From NCBI GenBank assembly GCA_031275645.1, contig JAISOL010000036.1, positions 1-45,165 on the forward strand: a stretch of DNA of 45,165 nucleotides, read 5' to 3'. Made by a program: the position numbers and the translations under genes. This DNA comes from Deltaproteobacteria bacterium (GTDB lineage: Bacteria > Desulfobacterota > Desulfovibrionia > Desulfovibrionales > Desulfovibrionaceae). The notes under the pieces are model-generated. The model was not told where the DNA came from and did no database searches. It saw nothing but the letters and a program-made list of their open reading frames with translations. Shown in pieces: positions 1-7,562 of the stretch (within the stretch, counting starts at the first letter, position 1; every line of letters starts with the position of its first letter).

Positions 1-384
1 CATGCTTTGGTATACCGCTGGCTTCGAGCCTTTGGCGAGAGTTTGCCTGAGCCTGCCGTGTCCGGAGGTATCCGGCATATGCAATTTGACGAAATGTGGC
101 ATTTTGTACAACAAAAAAAAGAAAACTGTGGGTCATCAAAGTCGTTAATCGTCTGCCGAAGTCTTACCAGCTGAGCGCCATATCGTGGGAAAAGCCCACA
201 CACAGTCGAGATTGAGCGTGACAACAGTAACACGCGACATCACTTGGGGAAGGTTCACACGTCGAACCAAGGTTGTCTCGCAGAAGGAATTCATGGTTGA
301 CCTGACTTATGTATTTGGCATGCCGTCACCACTACTGACTTGTTTTTTTCACTTCGAGAAACTGCTTTATCTATATTTAAGTAA
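1..384 (+). pseudogene. IS1-family transposase remnant (frameshifted, internally deleted)
   Basis: Three reading frames together recall an IS1-type InsB transposase. A DEMWHFV block (around 80-115) opens the catalytic region. After a deletion of its middle, E-V-L-P-A-E-R-H-I-V-G-K-A-H-T-Q is read at about 156-203, then IERDNSNTRHH in a shifted frame (about 210-242), then RFTRRTKVVSQKEFMVDL back in the original frame (about 250-305). A last shift gives IWHAVTTTDLFFSL and a stop at 382-384. No intact ORF survives, so it cannot encode an active transposase. The 5' end lies outside the window. It ends 6 bp before the stop codon of the converging cas3 gene, so the element sits exactly where csy1 would be expected in a type I-F operon. 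The family call is by recognition of conserved blocks; the terminal inverted repeat was not identified. Confidence 0.8.
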
Positions 385-390
385 ACACTC

Positions 391-3300
391 TCATGCGTGT
401 TTGGTGAAGCCCAGAGCCGGGTGGAAATACCAGCCGTGCATGCTGGCGGGCAGAGTGAGCGTGCCGTGGCGCAGGGCGCAGGTTTTCATGTCCAGGTCCA
501 GATTGTCGGCCAGTTTTTTCAGGCTGCGCAGGTAATCGGCTTCCCCCCAGGGAGAGATTCCGGCATGGCGCAACACATCATCCTCAATAGCCTCAAACAG
601 GTGGTTCACCGGGACGGGGACGGGGGAGCGCTTCCCTTTTTCTTCCCAGAGGCGGGCCAGGAAGAAGCCTTCCTCACCGTCCATGTCGTCTTCACAAGGC
701 AGAAGCACCAAATCCACATCAGGCAGGCTTTGCCGCCGGAAGGGTTGCGCTCGCTGCAGCAGCCCGGAAAGCATGGCCCGTTTATGCAGCCAGCAGGAAT
801 AGGCGCCGAGCTTCGGAAGGGGGGATGAGCCTCTGTCCCTGCGTCCGGCTTTCGCTTTTGCCGCCGCCGGAGGGAGCAGCATCTCCTGCAGTCTGTGATG
901 CTCCAGATCCGCCAGCCATTGTTCCGGTTCCAGGTTCGGGCGGGGCAGAATGCGCGGGATGGAGGTGATGATCCGGTAATCTTCTTCCGGCAGCAGGTCA
1001 TAAAGGGAATGCGTCCGCAGCTTGTGGTCCTTGCTTTCAAAGCCGGGCCGGCAATAGGCCGGTTCTCCGGAAGCGTCCAGGCTTTTCAGATTTCTGTCGA
1101 AAACGATGATATTGGGGAGGGAGCAGTCCGGCTCGCGGTGCCGGGACACCCGCCCCGCCAGTTGAATGAGGGAGCGTAGGGAAGACGGCTCCACCACGGC
1201 CCAGTCATAGTCGTGGTCCCGTCCGACCTCGGTGACGGGAGAACCCAGCACCATGAAGATGTGATCCGGTACCCCGCTCAGGGCGGGATTGTCCAGACAG
1301 GTCCGGATTTCCGGCAGGGAGAAGACCGCCGCCGGCTCATGTCGGTTCAGGGCGCTGTCCAGGCGTTCTTCTATGGCGGAGCGCAACAGCAGGGGAAACT
1401 GGGAGTGATAGACGCACAGGTGGACGTGCAGGCGCGGGGGAATTTTCAGGCTGTAAAGGGCCAGGGCGGTTTCGAACAAAGGCGCGATATTGGCCATGCG
1501 CGCCAGGCCGAAGCTGACTTTTTTGCCGCTGCGCGGGTCGAGGGCATGATAACGCTCGTGCAGGGCGAGCGCGGCCTCCAGAATTTGTCCGGCAAAGCTT
1601 TCGTAGCGTTTAGGCCCCGGTTCCGTCAGGACAAGGGCGCGTAATTCCGCTTTGCGTCGCGGGGTCTGCTTTTCCAGGCAAACGCGGCGTTTTTCCACAA
1701 AAGCCTGGTGGCCGGCGGAAAATGCGCCGGGATCGGCGCATTTTTGTTCCGTCTGATGAAACTCGTCCAGCCAGACGCAACTAACGGGCGGGTTTTCCAG
1801 AGGCCTTTCCCCACGGTTGAGCTGCCAATGCCCGCGGCCCCGGCAGTAGGCCGCAAACATCCCCTGCGTCAGGGATGGCGGCAGGGTGGCGGAGGAGATC
1901 AGAACCCGGCAGCCACAGAGACCGGCCCAGTATATCAGACGGGTCAGGGCGGGCAAATCCTCCAAATCGTAATCGTCCAGCTCATCCAGCACCAGATCTC
2001 CGCTCAAAAGGCGCAGCATGGGGAGTATTTGCCTGCCGCCGCGCAGACTTTCCGTGGCCGGCGTCAGGTGATCGACGGTGCAGCAGAGAATGGGCGCGGA
2101 AAGCAGTTCACGCCCCCTGGAATCCCCCGCGGGCAGAAATTTTTGCAGCAGGACGTCGTCCTCCGGGCCGACATCAGAGAGGACATGCAGATCTTCGGCC
2201 AGCAGGGCGTACTCCCGGGCGGAGGCCGAACCGGTATCTTCCTCCTCCTGTACCGCAACCCTCTCCTGACCCGCAATCCGATCCCCTTCCGCAAGCCGCA
2301 CCCCAATCTGCGTCCGGAGTTCCTGCGCGGCGAGGCCTCCGGCCAGGATGGCGACCGCCGTTTTGTCCAGATGGAGGCGTTCCCGGTATTCCCGCCCTGT
2401 TTGCCGGGTCAGGGCACGCAAGCCCAGAGCAAAGGAACAGCGCAGGCCCCGGGCGGGGTCAGCCAGGGCGTACATGAAGCGGGCGTTGGCCAGGGTCTTG
2501 CCGCAGCCGGTGGAGGCCATGTTCACGATGAATACGCCCTGCCCGGCGCTGTCTTGCCGTATTTTTTCCGCCAGTCCGGCCGCTTTGTCCTGCCAGCGGA
2601 ATTTTTCCAGGCCGCTGGGCTTTTTCAATTCCCTGCACCCTTCCAAGGCGGGAAGAGCGGCGGCTATGTGGGGCAGGGAGCGTGCGACCGCCCGGCTGTA
2701 TTTTTCCACTCCCAAAAGATGTTCGTCCAACTTTTGATTTTTTCGGCCGGCCTTGTCGGTATTGGCATAGAGCCCGCATTCAGGGCTCCCCCTGAGCCTG
2801 GCCCGGGGATCGCCGAGGGCGGAATAGGTGTGATCCCCCAGCATCAACGCCAGCCGGGCCAGATGCATGATAAAGGGATCGTCCAGATATTCCCTGCCGC
2901 AAATTCCAGGAACGGCGGACAATTCCCCGGCAAGCAGCGCGGCGCGTTCCCTCCAGGCGGGCAGGACGACAGGCAGGCCCTTGGGAAATTCCCAATAGGG
3001 AACACACCCGGGAGTGTTTTCCCATTGCCGGCAGTTTTGCTCATTCCAGGCCGCGCTGCAATCATCAAGCAGGCGCTCCAGACGCCCCGCGGACAGGGTG
3101 TCCGGATCAACAAGCAGGCGATGGTGCGATACAATGAGCCAGCCTATGGCGGCGGCCAGCGGCGGAAGCGCGGCAAAAGGCCGGTCGGTTTCGCCGCTGC
3201 CGTCTTTTTGCAAACGCGCAAGCCAGGCATGGTCATCCTCTCTGTCCGGCGCCGCCAGACGGCGCAGCCATCCGGCATCGTCATCGCTGCCCACGAAGGA

Positions 3301-3771
3301 CTGGAACAGGCGCAGGGATATCCACTCATGCCGGTAAATATTCCTGCCCGCGGGAGCTTTTGACAGGTTTTTCTGAAAGGCGCGGCAGGCCTTGCCCAAA
3401 TCGTGCAGCAAGGCCGCAAGTCCGGCCAGCAACCTGATGACGCGCAGGCTGTGCCAGGCGTTTTCCCCGTCCCGGCGCAGCATGTCTGACGAGCTGCTGT
3501 TGGTGGGCGTTGCTCCCCGCTCGTTGAAGAGGGAACGGTCGCCCACGATCCACAAGAGTTCGCTGCGGTTTTGTCCATGTATCCAATGGCATGCCACAGC
3601 GGTGTTTTTACGCGCGCTCCGGCGCAGCAGACTGTGCAAGGTTTCCAATCCGGCTTGGGTGATGGCGGTCTGCCATACCTGATCTCCCCGTCTTTCGGCA
3701 AATTGATCCAGAATGCGCCTGGTCTCGGCTATGGCGCCCTTGCGGCATTGGGAAACAAGGAAGACGTTCAT
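391..3771 (-). CDS. cas3: Type I-F CRISPR-associated Cas2/Cas3 fusion nuclease-helicase
   Basis: 1126 aa, in the usual size range for I-F Cas3. The N-terminal ~95 residues (MNVFLVSQC, TRRILDQFAERRGD, ELLWIVGD) form the fused Cas2 domain that binds Cas1 during spacer acquisition. The HD nuclease follows (H123-D124 in LLHDLGKA, H148 in YRHEW, H216-H217 in SHHR). The SF2 helicase has Walker A STGCGKT (about 420-426), a DELDDYD Walker B and motif VI QLAGRVSRHR near the C-terminus. Cascade (Csy) normally recruits it to unwind and degrade invader DNA. The start at 3771 was chosen because the Cas2 motif begins there; the frame stays open further upstream into cas1. It lies 17 bp after cas1, same strand. 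The nuclease and helicase motifs look intact, so the gene itself is not visibly decayed, although csy1-4 are not in view and an IS remnant abuts its 3' end. Confidence 0.95.
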   Translation of the reverse strand: MNVFLVSQCRKGAIAETRRILDQFAERRGDQVWQTAITQAGLETLHSLLRRSARKNTAVACHWIHGQNRSELLWIVGDRSLFNERGATPTNSSSSDMLRRDGENAWHSLRVIRLLAGLAALLHDLGKACRAFQKNLSKAPAGRNIYRHEWISLRLFQSFVGSDDDAGWLRRLAAPDREDDHAWLARLQKDGSGETDRPFAALPPLAAAIGWLIVSHHRLLVDPDTLSAGRLERLLDDCSAAWNEQNCRQWENTPGCVPYWEFPKGLPVVLPAWRERAALLAGELSAVPGICGREYLDDPFIMHLARLALMLGDHTYSALGDPRARLRGSPECGLYANTDKAGRKNQKLDEHLLGVEKYSRAVARSLPHIAAALPALEGCRELKKPSGLEKFRWQDKAAGLAEKIRQDSAGQGVFIVNMASTGCGKTLANARFMYALADPARGLRCSFALGLRALTRQTGREYRERLHLDKTAVAILAGGLAAQELRTQIGVRLAEGDRIAGQERVAVQEEEDTGSASAREYALLAEDLHVLSDVGPEDDVLLQKFLPAGDSRGRELLSAPILCCTVDHLTPATESLRGGRQILPMLRLLSGDLVLDELDDYDLEDLPALTRLIYWAGLCGCRVLISSATLPPSLTQGMFAAYCRGRGHWQLNRGERPLENPPVSCVWLDEFHQTEQKCADPGAFSAGHQAFVEKRRVCLEKQTPRRKAELRALVLTEPGPKRYESFAGQILEAALALHERYHALDPRSGKKVSFGLARMANIAPLFETALALYSLKIPPRLHVHLCVYHSQFPLLLRSAIEERLDSALNRHEPAAVFSLPEIRTCLDNPALSGVPDHIFMVLGSPVTEVGRDHDYDWAVVEPSSLRSLIQLAGRVSRHREPDCSLPNIIVFDRNLKSLDASGEPAYCRPGFESKDHKLRTHSLYDLLPEEDYRIITSIPRILPRPNLEPEQWLADLEHHRLQEMLLPPAAAKAKAGRRDRGSSPLPKLGAYSCWLHKRAMLSGLLQRAQPFRRQSLPDVDLVLLPCEDDMDGEEGFFLARLWEEKGKRSPVPVPVNHLFEAIEDDVLRHAGISPWGEADYLRSLKKLADNLDLDMKTCALRHGTLTLPASMHGWYFHPALGFTKHA

Positions 3772-3788
3772 GGGATGGCTCCGCTTTT

Positions 3789-4784
3789 TTAACTCGCGCT
3801 GGCCGCAGCAATGGTTTTCAAACTTTCTATCATGAAATCCAAGGCTTCTGTTCGGGTGAGAGCTTCCACGCAGGCGGAACGAAATTCCTGTTCCGTATCG
3901 CCGCGCATGGCTGAAATAAAGGCCTGGGGCAAGATGGTCGCATCTTTGATCAAATCCGCCGCGTCGAAGACCAGCCCGCCGCGCCGGGTCTTGCCATGCA
4001 GCACGGCCAGACCGTGCGGCAGCCCCAGTACCCATGTAGCCGCGGCAGCCAAGCCATAGGCCAGATAGTTGCCGTGATCCAGAAAATGGTTGGCCGGATC
4101 CGAACCGCCCCCCCGTTTGGCACGTGTGAATTCACCATAGCCCACGGTTTGGGCCGCAAATTTAAACAGAATTTTAGTCAGGCGTCCTTCTTCAGCCAGG
4201 AGTTGCGTTATGTCTGCAGCAGCTTGCATTGACTCGCCAAAATTTTTCAGCAGTTTGGACATCTCCGGCATATTGACGGTAAATCCGGCTTGCTGGAGTG
4301 ATTTTCCCCACAAACTCTCTGTTCGCTCCAGGCGCAGGGCTTGCAAAGTTTTAGCCGCGGTCAGCCTGGAAGACGCGTTAAACCAGAAGCCGACCCAGGC
4401 TTGCAGATATTCCGTGGGGCGGTATTCACTCTGGGGTTGGAACCACAGCGCAGGGACATCGCCGGGGGAGGACAGGTCTCTCTCTTCGGAGCAAATCTCG
4501 ACCGCGCTGTATAAAGGAGTGCCGCCGCCGCCGCAAAATCCCAGCAATACACCGGCCTTGCCCAGTTCACGCACGGCGGCTTGGGTGATGGAAGTCCCCG
4601 GGCCCAGTAAGATGGAAGTGGTGTTGGCGATGGGGATATTCCAATAAAGTGAACGGCGGCCGTTGTCCGTGACGTATTCCACCCGGCCCCCGTTGACCAG
4701 TACACGGCAGTGTTCCAGATAATACAGGTTTGCCCGTTTGGAATGCAGGATGGTCTTCAGCTCGGACGAAGAAAATGGGCGCAT
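3789..4784 (-). CDS. cas1: CRISPR-associated endonuclease Cas1, type I-F
   Basis: 331 aa integrase that inserts new spacers together with the Cas2 domain of Cas3. The I-F signature is clear: SELKTILHSKRANLYYLEHC near the N-terminus, NGGRVEYVTD, and FCGGGGTPLYSA at about 83-94. The metal-binding catalytic set is present: E198/E199 in LLAEEGRL, H263 in VLHGKTRRGG, and D274/D277 in VFDAADLIKD. Between the GGGGTPLY block and QSEYRPTEYL it seems a few residues longer than family members I remember. The ribosome-binding site (CAGGAG, 7 nt before ATG) lies inside the upstream flavoredoxin reading frame, and the two genes overlap by 28 bp. It is probably cotranscribed with that gene or has a promoter inside it. 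The key residues are intact. Confidence 0.95.
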   Translation of the reverse strand: MRPFSSSELKTILHSKRANLYYLEHCRVLVNGGRVEYVTDNGRRSLYWNIPIANTTSILLGPGTSITQAAVRELGKAGVLLGFCGGGGTPLYSAVEICSEERDLSSPGDVPALWFQPQSEYRPTEYLQAWVGFWFNASSRLTAAKTLQALRLERTESLWGKSLQQAGFTVNMPEMSKLLKNFGESMQAAADITQLLAEEGRLTKILFKFAAQTVGYGEFTRAKRGGGSDPANHFLDHGNYLAYGLAAAATWVLGLPHGLAVLHGKTRRGGLVFDAADLIKDATILPQAFISAMRGDTEQEFRSACVEALTRTEALDFMIESLKTIAAASAS

Positions 4785-5368
4785 GTGAACTCCTGTTCTG
4801 ATAAAAAGGCTTTTCCGGTGGAAAAGGCTTTCCCGGCGATTTCTCCGTAACGGAAGTACTGCCGCCCTCCGCCGTCATAGATCAGGGGATCGAGGGCGGC
4901 GGCATCGGGTTTGCCCGCGGGGTCGAGGCAATTTTCCTCCACCTTCACATCCTTGATCTCGCCCACGAACTGCACGTGCGAACCCAGATCCAGGCTGTGC
5001 AGCAGGGCGAGTTCCAGCACCAGCGGGCACTCGCCCACATAGGGGGCGTCCACCAGCTCGGAGCGCACGGGGGTGAGCTTGAGACGGGCGAATTTATCGC
5101 AATCCCTGCCGGAAGCCAGGCCCGCGAAGTCGGCTTCAGCCGTAAGTCTTGCCGGAGGGACGCTTATGGTGAAAGCTTTGCGCGCCTGCACGGCCGCATA
5201 GGTCAGGCGCGACTTGCGCACGGAAACCGCCAGACAGGGCGGCTCGGAGCAGCAGATGCCGCCCCAGGCGGCGGTCATTATATTGGGCCGGTCGTTTTCG
5301 GCGTAGCTCCCCACCAGATAGACGGGCAGGGGATAGACAAGAGTCTGCGGACCAAGAGAGCGTTTCAT
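4757..5368 (-). CDS. Flavoredoxin-type flavin reductase with extended C-terminus
   Basis: 203 aa. The opening (MKRSLGPQTLVYPLPVYLVG), NIMTAAWGGICCSEPPCLAVSVRKSRLTY broken into NIMTAAWGGICC and CLAVSVRK, and the block ASGRDCDKFA match the FMN-binding flavoredoxin/flavin-reductase-like family of sulfate reducers, small cytosolic electron carriers related to HpaC. Homologues I recall end near a G-x-A-F-S-x-G-K motif; here GKAFSTGKAF occurs at about residues 179-188 and is followed by about 15 further residues (LSEQEFTCAHFLRPS) encoded by the cas1 ribosome-binding site and cas1 start. This suggests the native stop was lost when the cas operon was joined to the gene. SD AAGGAGAAT precedes the ATG at 5368. 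Its physiological partner is not shown by the neighbours. Confidence 0.85.
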   Translation of the reverse strand: MKRSLGPQTLVYPLPVYLVGSYAENDRPNIMTAAWGGICCSEPPCLAVSVRKSRLTYAAVQARKAFTISVPPARLTAEADFAGLASGRDCDKFARLKLTPVRSELVDAPYVGECPLVLELALLHSLDLGSHVQFVGEIKDVKVEENCLDPAGKPDAAALDPLIYDGGGRQYFRYGEIAGKAFSTGKAFLSEQEFTCAHFLRPS

Positions 5369-5710
5369 GGAAATTCTCCTTGTGTGGGGGGCTTAAGCCT
5401 CCAGGTTGGGGAAGTCACAGAGCGGCTTGCGGCCAGACGCCAGATTCAAGGTATGCCCGCATCCCCCTTGCGTCAAGGCGCTTCCCTACAGCGGATTATG
5501 CGCCAGGCTCCGTCCGGACGCGGCGGAGGGGCGCGCGAAATTTGACCAGAACTTCCTTTATGCTATGGAGATTCTCCATTCAGGGAGATTTTCCGCTTGA
5601 CTCCCTGCTTTGCCGGTCATACCCTCCCGATAGCCCCTCCTTTCAGGGAAGGGCGATTCACCCGGCGCAAATCCTCCGCGACAGGATTCCGGCGAATTTG
5701 CGCCGGGTGT
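5369..5710. other. Intergenic region with inverted repeats between flavoredoxin and restriction remnant
   Basis: 342 bp without a convincing gene. It holds the GGCTTAAGCC palindrome (5390-5399) just upstream of the flavoredoxin SD, an odd-centred palindrome ATGGAGA-T-TCTCCAT (5565-5579), and a long inverted repeat at 5659-5709 listed separately. The promoter of the flavoredoxin-cas run should lie here, but no convincing -35/-10 pair was picked out. Confidence 0.5.
5659..5709. repeat. 14-bp perfect inverted repeat with 23-nt loop
   Basis: CACCCGGCGCAAAT (5659-5672) is exactly complementary to ATTTGCGCCGGGTG (5696-5709). No T-tract follows on either strand, so it is not a classical terminator. 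It lies just before the restriction-enzyme remnant begins and could be a transposon or island end, or a transcript-stabilising stem. Confidence 0.75.
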
Positions 5711-6091
5711 GAGGATCTCTGGAGGGCATATATTGCAGCTCACATTCCCCGTAGTTTTGGAAATTTTCTCGAACAAATTGCTATTTTTGTAAGTTTGACT
5801 GTCTTTAACGGCAGAAAATCGAGCGCAAAAGGAATTGATCTTGAGTTTGAGGATAATAATATCAAGTATCTGGTCAGCATAAAATCAGGCCCGAATTGGG
5901 GAAATTCATCGCAGCATCAGGCTCTTATAAATAACTTTAAAGTCGCTAAAAAAATTCTGGCCACATCCGGAGGCATTTCGGGCGCAAATATCGTCTGTGT
6001 TGAAGCTTGTTGTTACGGCATTGAGGGCAGGATTGACTGGAACCGGCTGATCCGCTTCAATTCCGGAAAATGCGCCAGGGAAGACGCATAG
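5711..6091 (+). pseudogene. Remnant of a PmeII-type restriction endonuclease
   Basis: The frame reads RSFGNFLEQIAIFV, then SSAKGIDLEFEDNNIKYLVS and IKSGPNWGNSSQHQALINNF, then VCVEACCYGI. This recalls the conserved core of the PmeII family of type II restriction endonucleases (FGNFLE, S-x-GIDLEF, IKSGPNWGNS, G-x-CYG). Straight after the CYG motif it jumps to IDWNRLIRFNSGK, which resembles the extreme C-terminus of the same family, so about 70-90 residues seem to have been deleted in frame. The N-terminal half is also missing: upstream codons are GC-rich intergenic sequence with no family resemblance. The stretch is markedly more AT-rich than its neighbours, as expected for acquired DNA. No cognate methyltransferase is visible. 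The product, if made, should be inactive. Confidence 0.75.
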
Positions 6092-6116
6092 AGCAGTTCA
6101 CCCGGCTCCTGTCCGC

Positions 6117-7367
6117 TCACGCTGGCGAAGCCGCCTTTTCCACAAGCAGAGTTTCGCCTTCCACCCGCAGGGGGCGGACGGGGATCAGGCTTTTACCCTC
6201 CTCCGGCAGAGGAGAGGTGAAGCGGCAGACGGAGTAGAATTCATTGATTCCCCTGTCCCGCCCGCTTTCCTCCGGCACGGCCCGGAGCAGGGGCAGGGCG
6301 AGCTGGCGCCGCAGAAAGGCGGCTTTTTTTTCGCCCAGGAGCCGGCGCAGGCGGGCGGCGCGCTCTTTTTTCACCGCCGGGGAGATCTGGTCGGGAAAAT
6401 CGCAGGCAGGGGTGCCGGGACGCCGGGAATAAGGGAAGACATGGGCATAGCTCAAAGGCAGTTCTTGGGCCAGGCGCAGGGTTTCGGCGAACTGCTCCTC
6501 GCTTTCGCCGGGAAAACCGGCGATAAAGTCCGCCCCCAGGCCGAAAACCGGCCAGATATCCTCCAGACGGCGCAAAAAATCCAGAACGGCTTCAGGGTCA
6601 TAATGCCCCCGCCCCATGCGCCGCAGAACCCGCGGATTCCCGCTTTGCAGGGAAAGATGCAGGTGCGGGGCCAGAAGCCTGCTTCGGGCCAGAAAATCCA
6701 GAGCGCGGGCGTCAAGCTGGCTCGGCTCCAGCGAACTCAGGCGGAAGCGCAGATCTTTACCCTCCCATTCCGGAGCCAGGGAGTGTTCCAGGCGGTCGAG
6801 CAGGCTCCAAAGGTCCGCGGGAGGGGACAAGTCCTCCCCGTATTGGAGCAAATTCACGCCGCTCAGGATTATTTCCCGAAAACCCGCCTGAATCAGCCTT
6901 TCCGCCTCGGCCAGAATCCCGGGCCAGGGGCGGCTGACCGACGGGCCGCGGGCCCGGGGCACTATGCAGTAAGTGCAATGCCGCGAACAGCCGTCATGGA
7001 TTTTCAGCACCGGGCGGGAGCGCCCGTAGGAGCTGATGGAAAAGTCCGGCCAGGCCGGAGACTCCGGCCTATCCAGCAAGACATCCGCCGCCAGTTCCCG
7101 CGCTTCTTCCGGCAAAGCCCGGACAGCGCAGCCGCTTATCAGAAGCCGGCAGGCCGGAGCCTGCCGGCGGACGCGCCTGACCAGAGCGCGCAGATCGCTC
7201 ACGGCTCTTGAGGTGACGGCACAACTGTGGATCAGCACTATATCCGCCTCCTCCGGCGCGGCCGTCTCCCTGTGCCCGGCGCGCAGCCAGGCTTCGCGCC
7301 GGGCCTCGGACTCATACTGATTCACCTTGCAGCCCAGGGTGATGATATGAAAATTTCTGCAATCCAT
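6117..7367 (-). CDS. mtaB: tRNA t6A37 methylthiotransferase MtaB
   Basis: 416 aa radical-SAM enzyme that adds the methylthio group to N6-threonylcarbamoyladenosine at position 37 of ANN-decoding tRNAs. The N-terminal domain carries the three cysteines of the auxiliary [4Fe-4S] cluster (C13 in LGCKVNQYE, C49 in HSCAVT, C80 in SGCAVR). The radical-SAM cluster motif is C127-x3-C131-x2-C134 in DGCSRHCTYCIVPRARG. The downstream FIAGFPGE and HVFPYSRRPGTPA blocks are typical of the MiaB/RimO/MtaB superfamily; the GCKVNQYE opening favours MtaB. The C-terminal TRAM-like tail is short. An SD (GAGGTAAAGATCA) precedes the ATG. It is flanked by the restriction remnant and a divergent Sel1-type gene and looks monocistronic. 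Confidence 0.93.
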   Translation of the reverse strand: MDCRNFHIITLGCKVNQYESEARREAWLRAGHRETAAPEEADIVLIHSCAVTSRAVSDLRALVRRVRRQAPACRLLISGCAVRALPEEARELAADVLLDRPESPAWPDFSISSYGRSRPVLKIHDGCSRHCTYCIVPRARGPSVSRPWPGILAEAERLIQAGFREIILSGVNLLQYGEDLSPPADLWSLLDRLEHSLAPEWEGKDLRFRLSSLEPSQLDARALDFLARSRLLAPHLHLSLQSGNPRVLRRMGRGHYDPEAVLDFLRRLEDIWPVFGLGADFIAGFPGESEEQFAETLRLAQELPLSYAHVFPYSRRPGTPACDFPDQISPAVKKERAARLRRLLGEKKAAFLRRQLALPLLRAVPEESGRDRGINEFYSVCRFTSPLPEEGKSLIPVRPLRVEGETLLVEKAASPA

Positions 7368-7562
7368 TGATCTTTACCTCAAGAAGGCGCTCCGAGTAAT
7401 ATTCCCGGTCTGTATCCGTAAATTCGCAGAGGAGCAAGGCTCCCGCAAGTTCGTATAGGATCAAGGCTCCCGGCGGCGCCCGCTCCGCGTTCCGGATATC
7501 TCCGCCAAAGCTTGCCAGAAATCATATGACGATATAAGTTGGCATCACAGAGGCAAAAGGGC

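Noticed and set aside
1708-3363. 551-codon frame antisense to cas3
   Set aside because: The protein is Gly/Gln/Arg-rich without motifs; cas3 on the other strand has complete domains.
391-3771. cas3 as a pseudogene
   Set aside because: Although the 3' neighbour is an IS scar, Cas2, HD and helicase motifs are all present in one uninterrupted frame of normal length.
1-6120. CRISPR array near the cas genes
   Set aside because: No 28-bp I-F type repeat or any regularly spaced direct repeat was seen on either strand inside the window.
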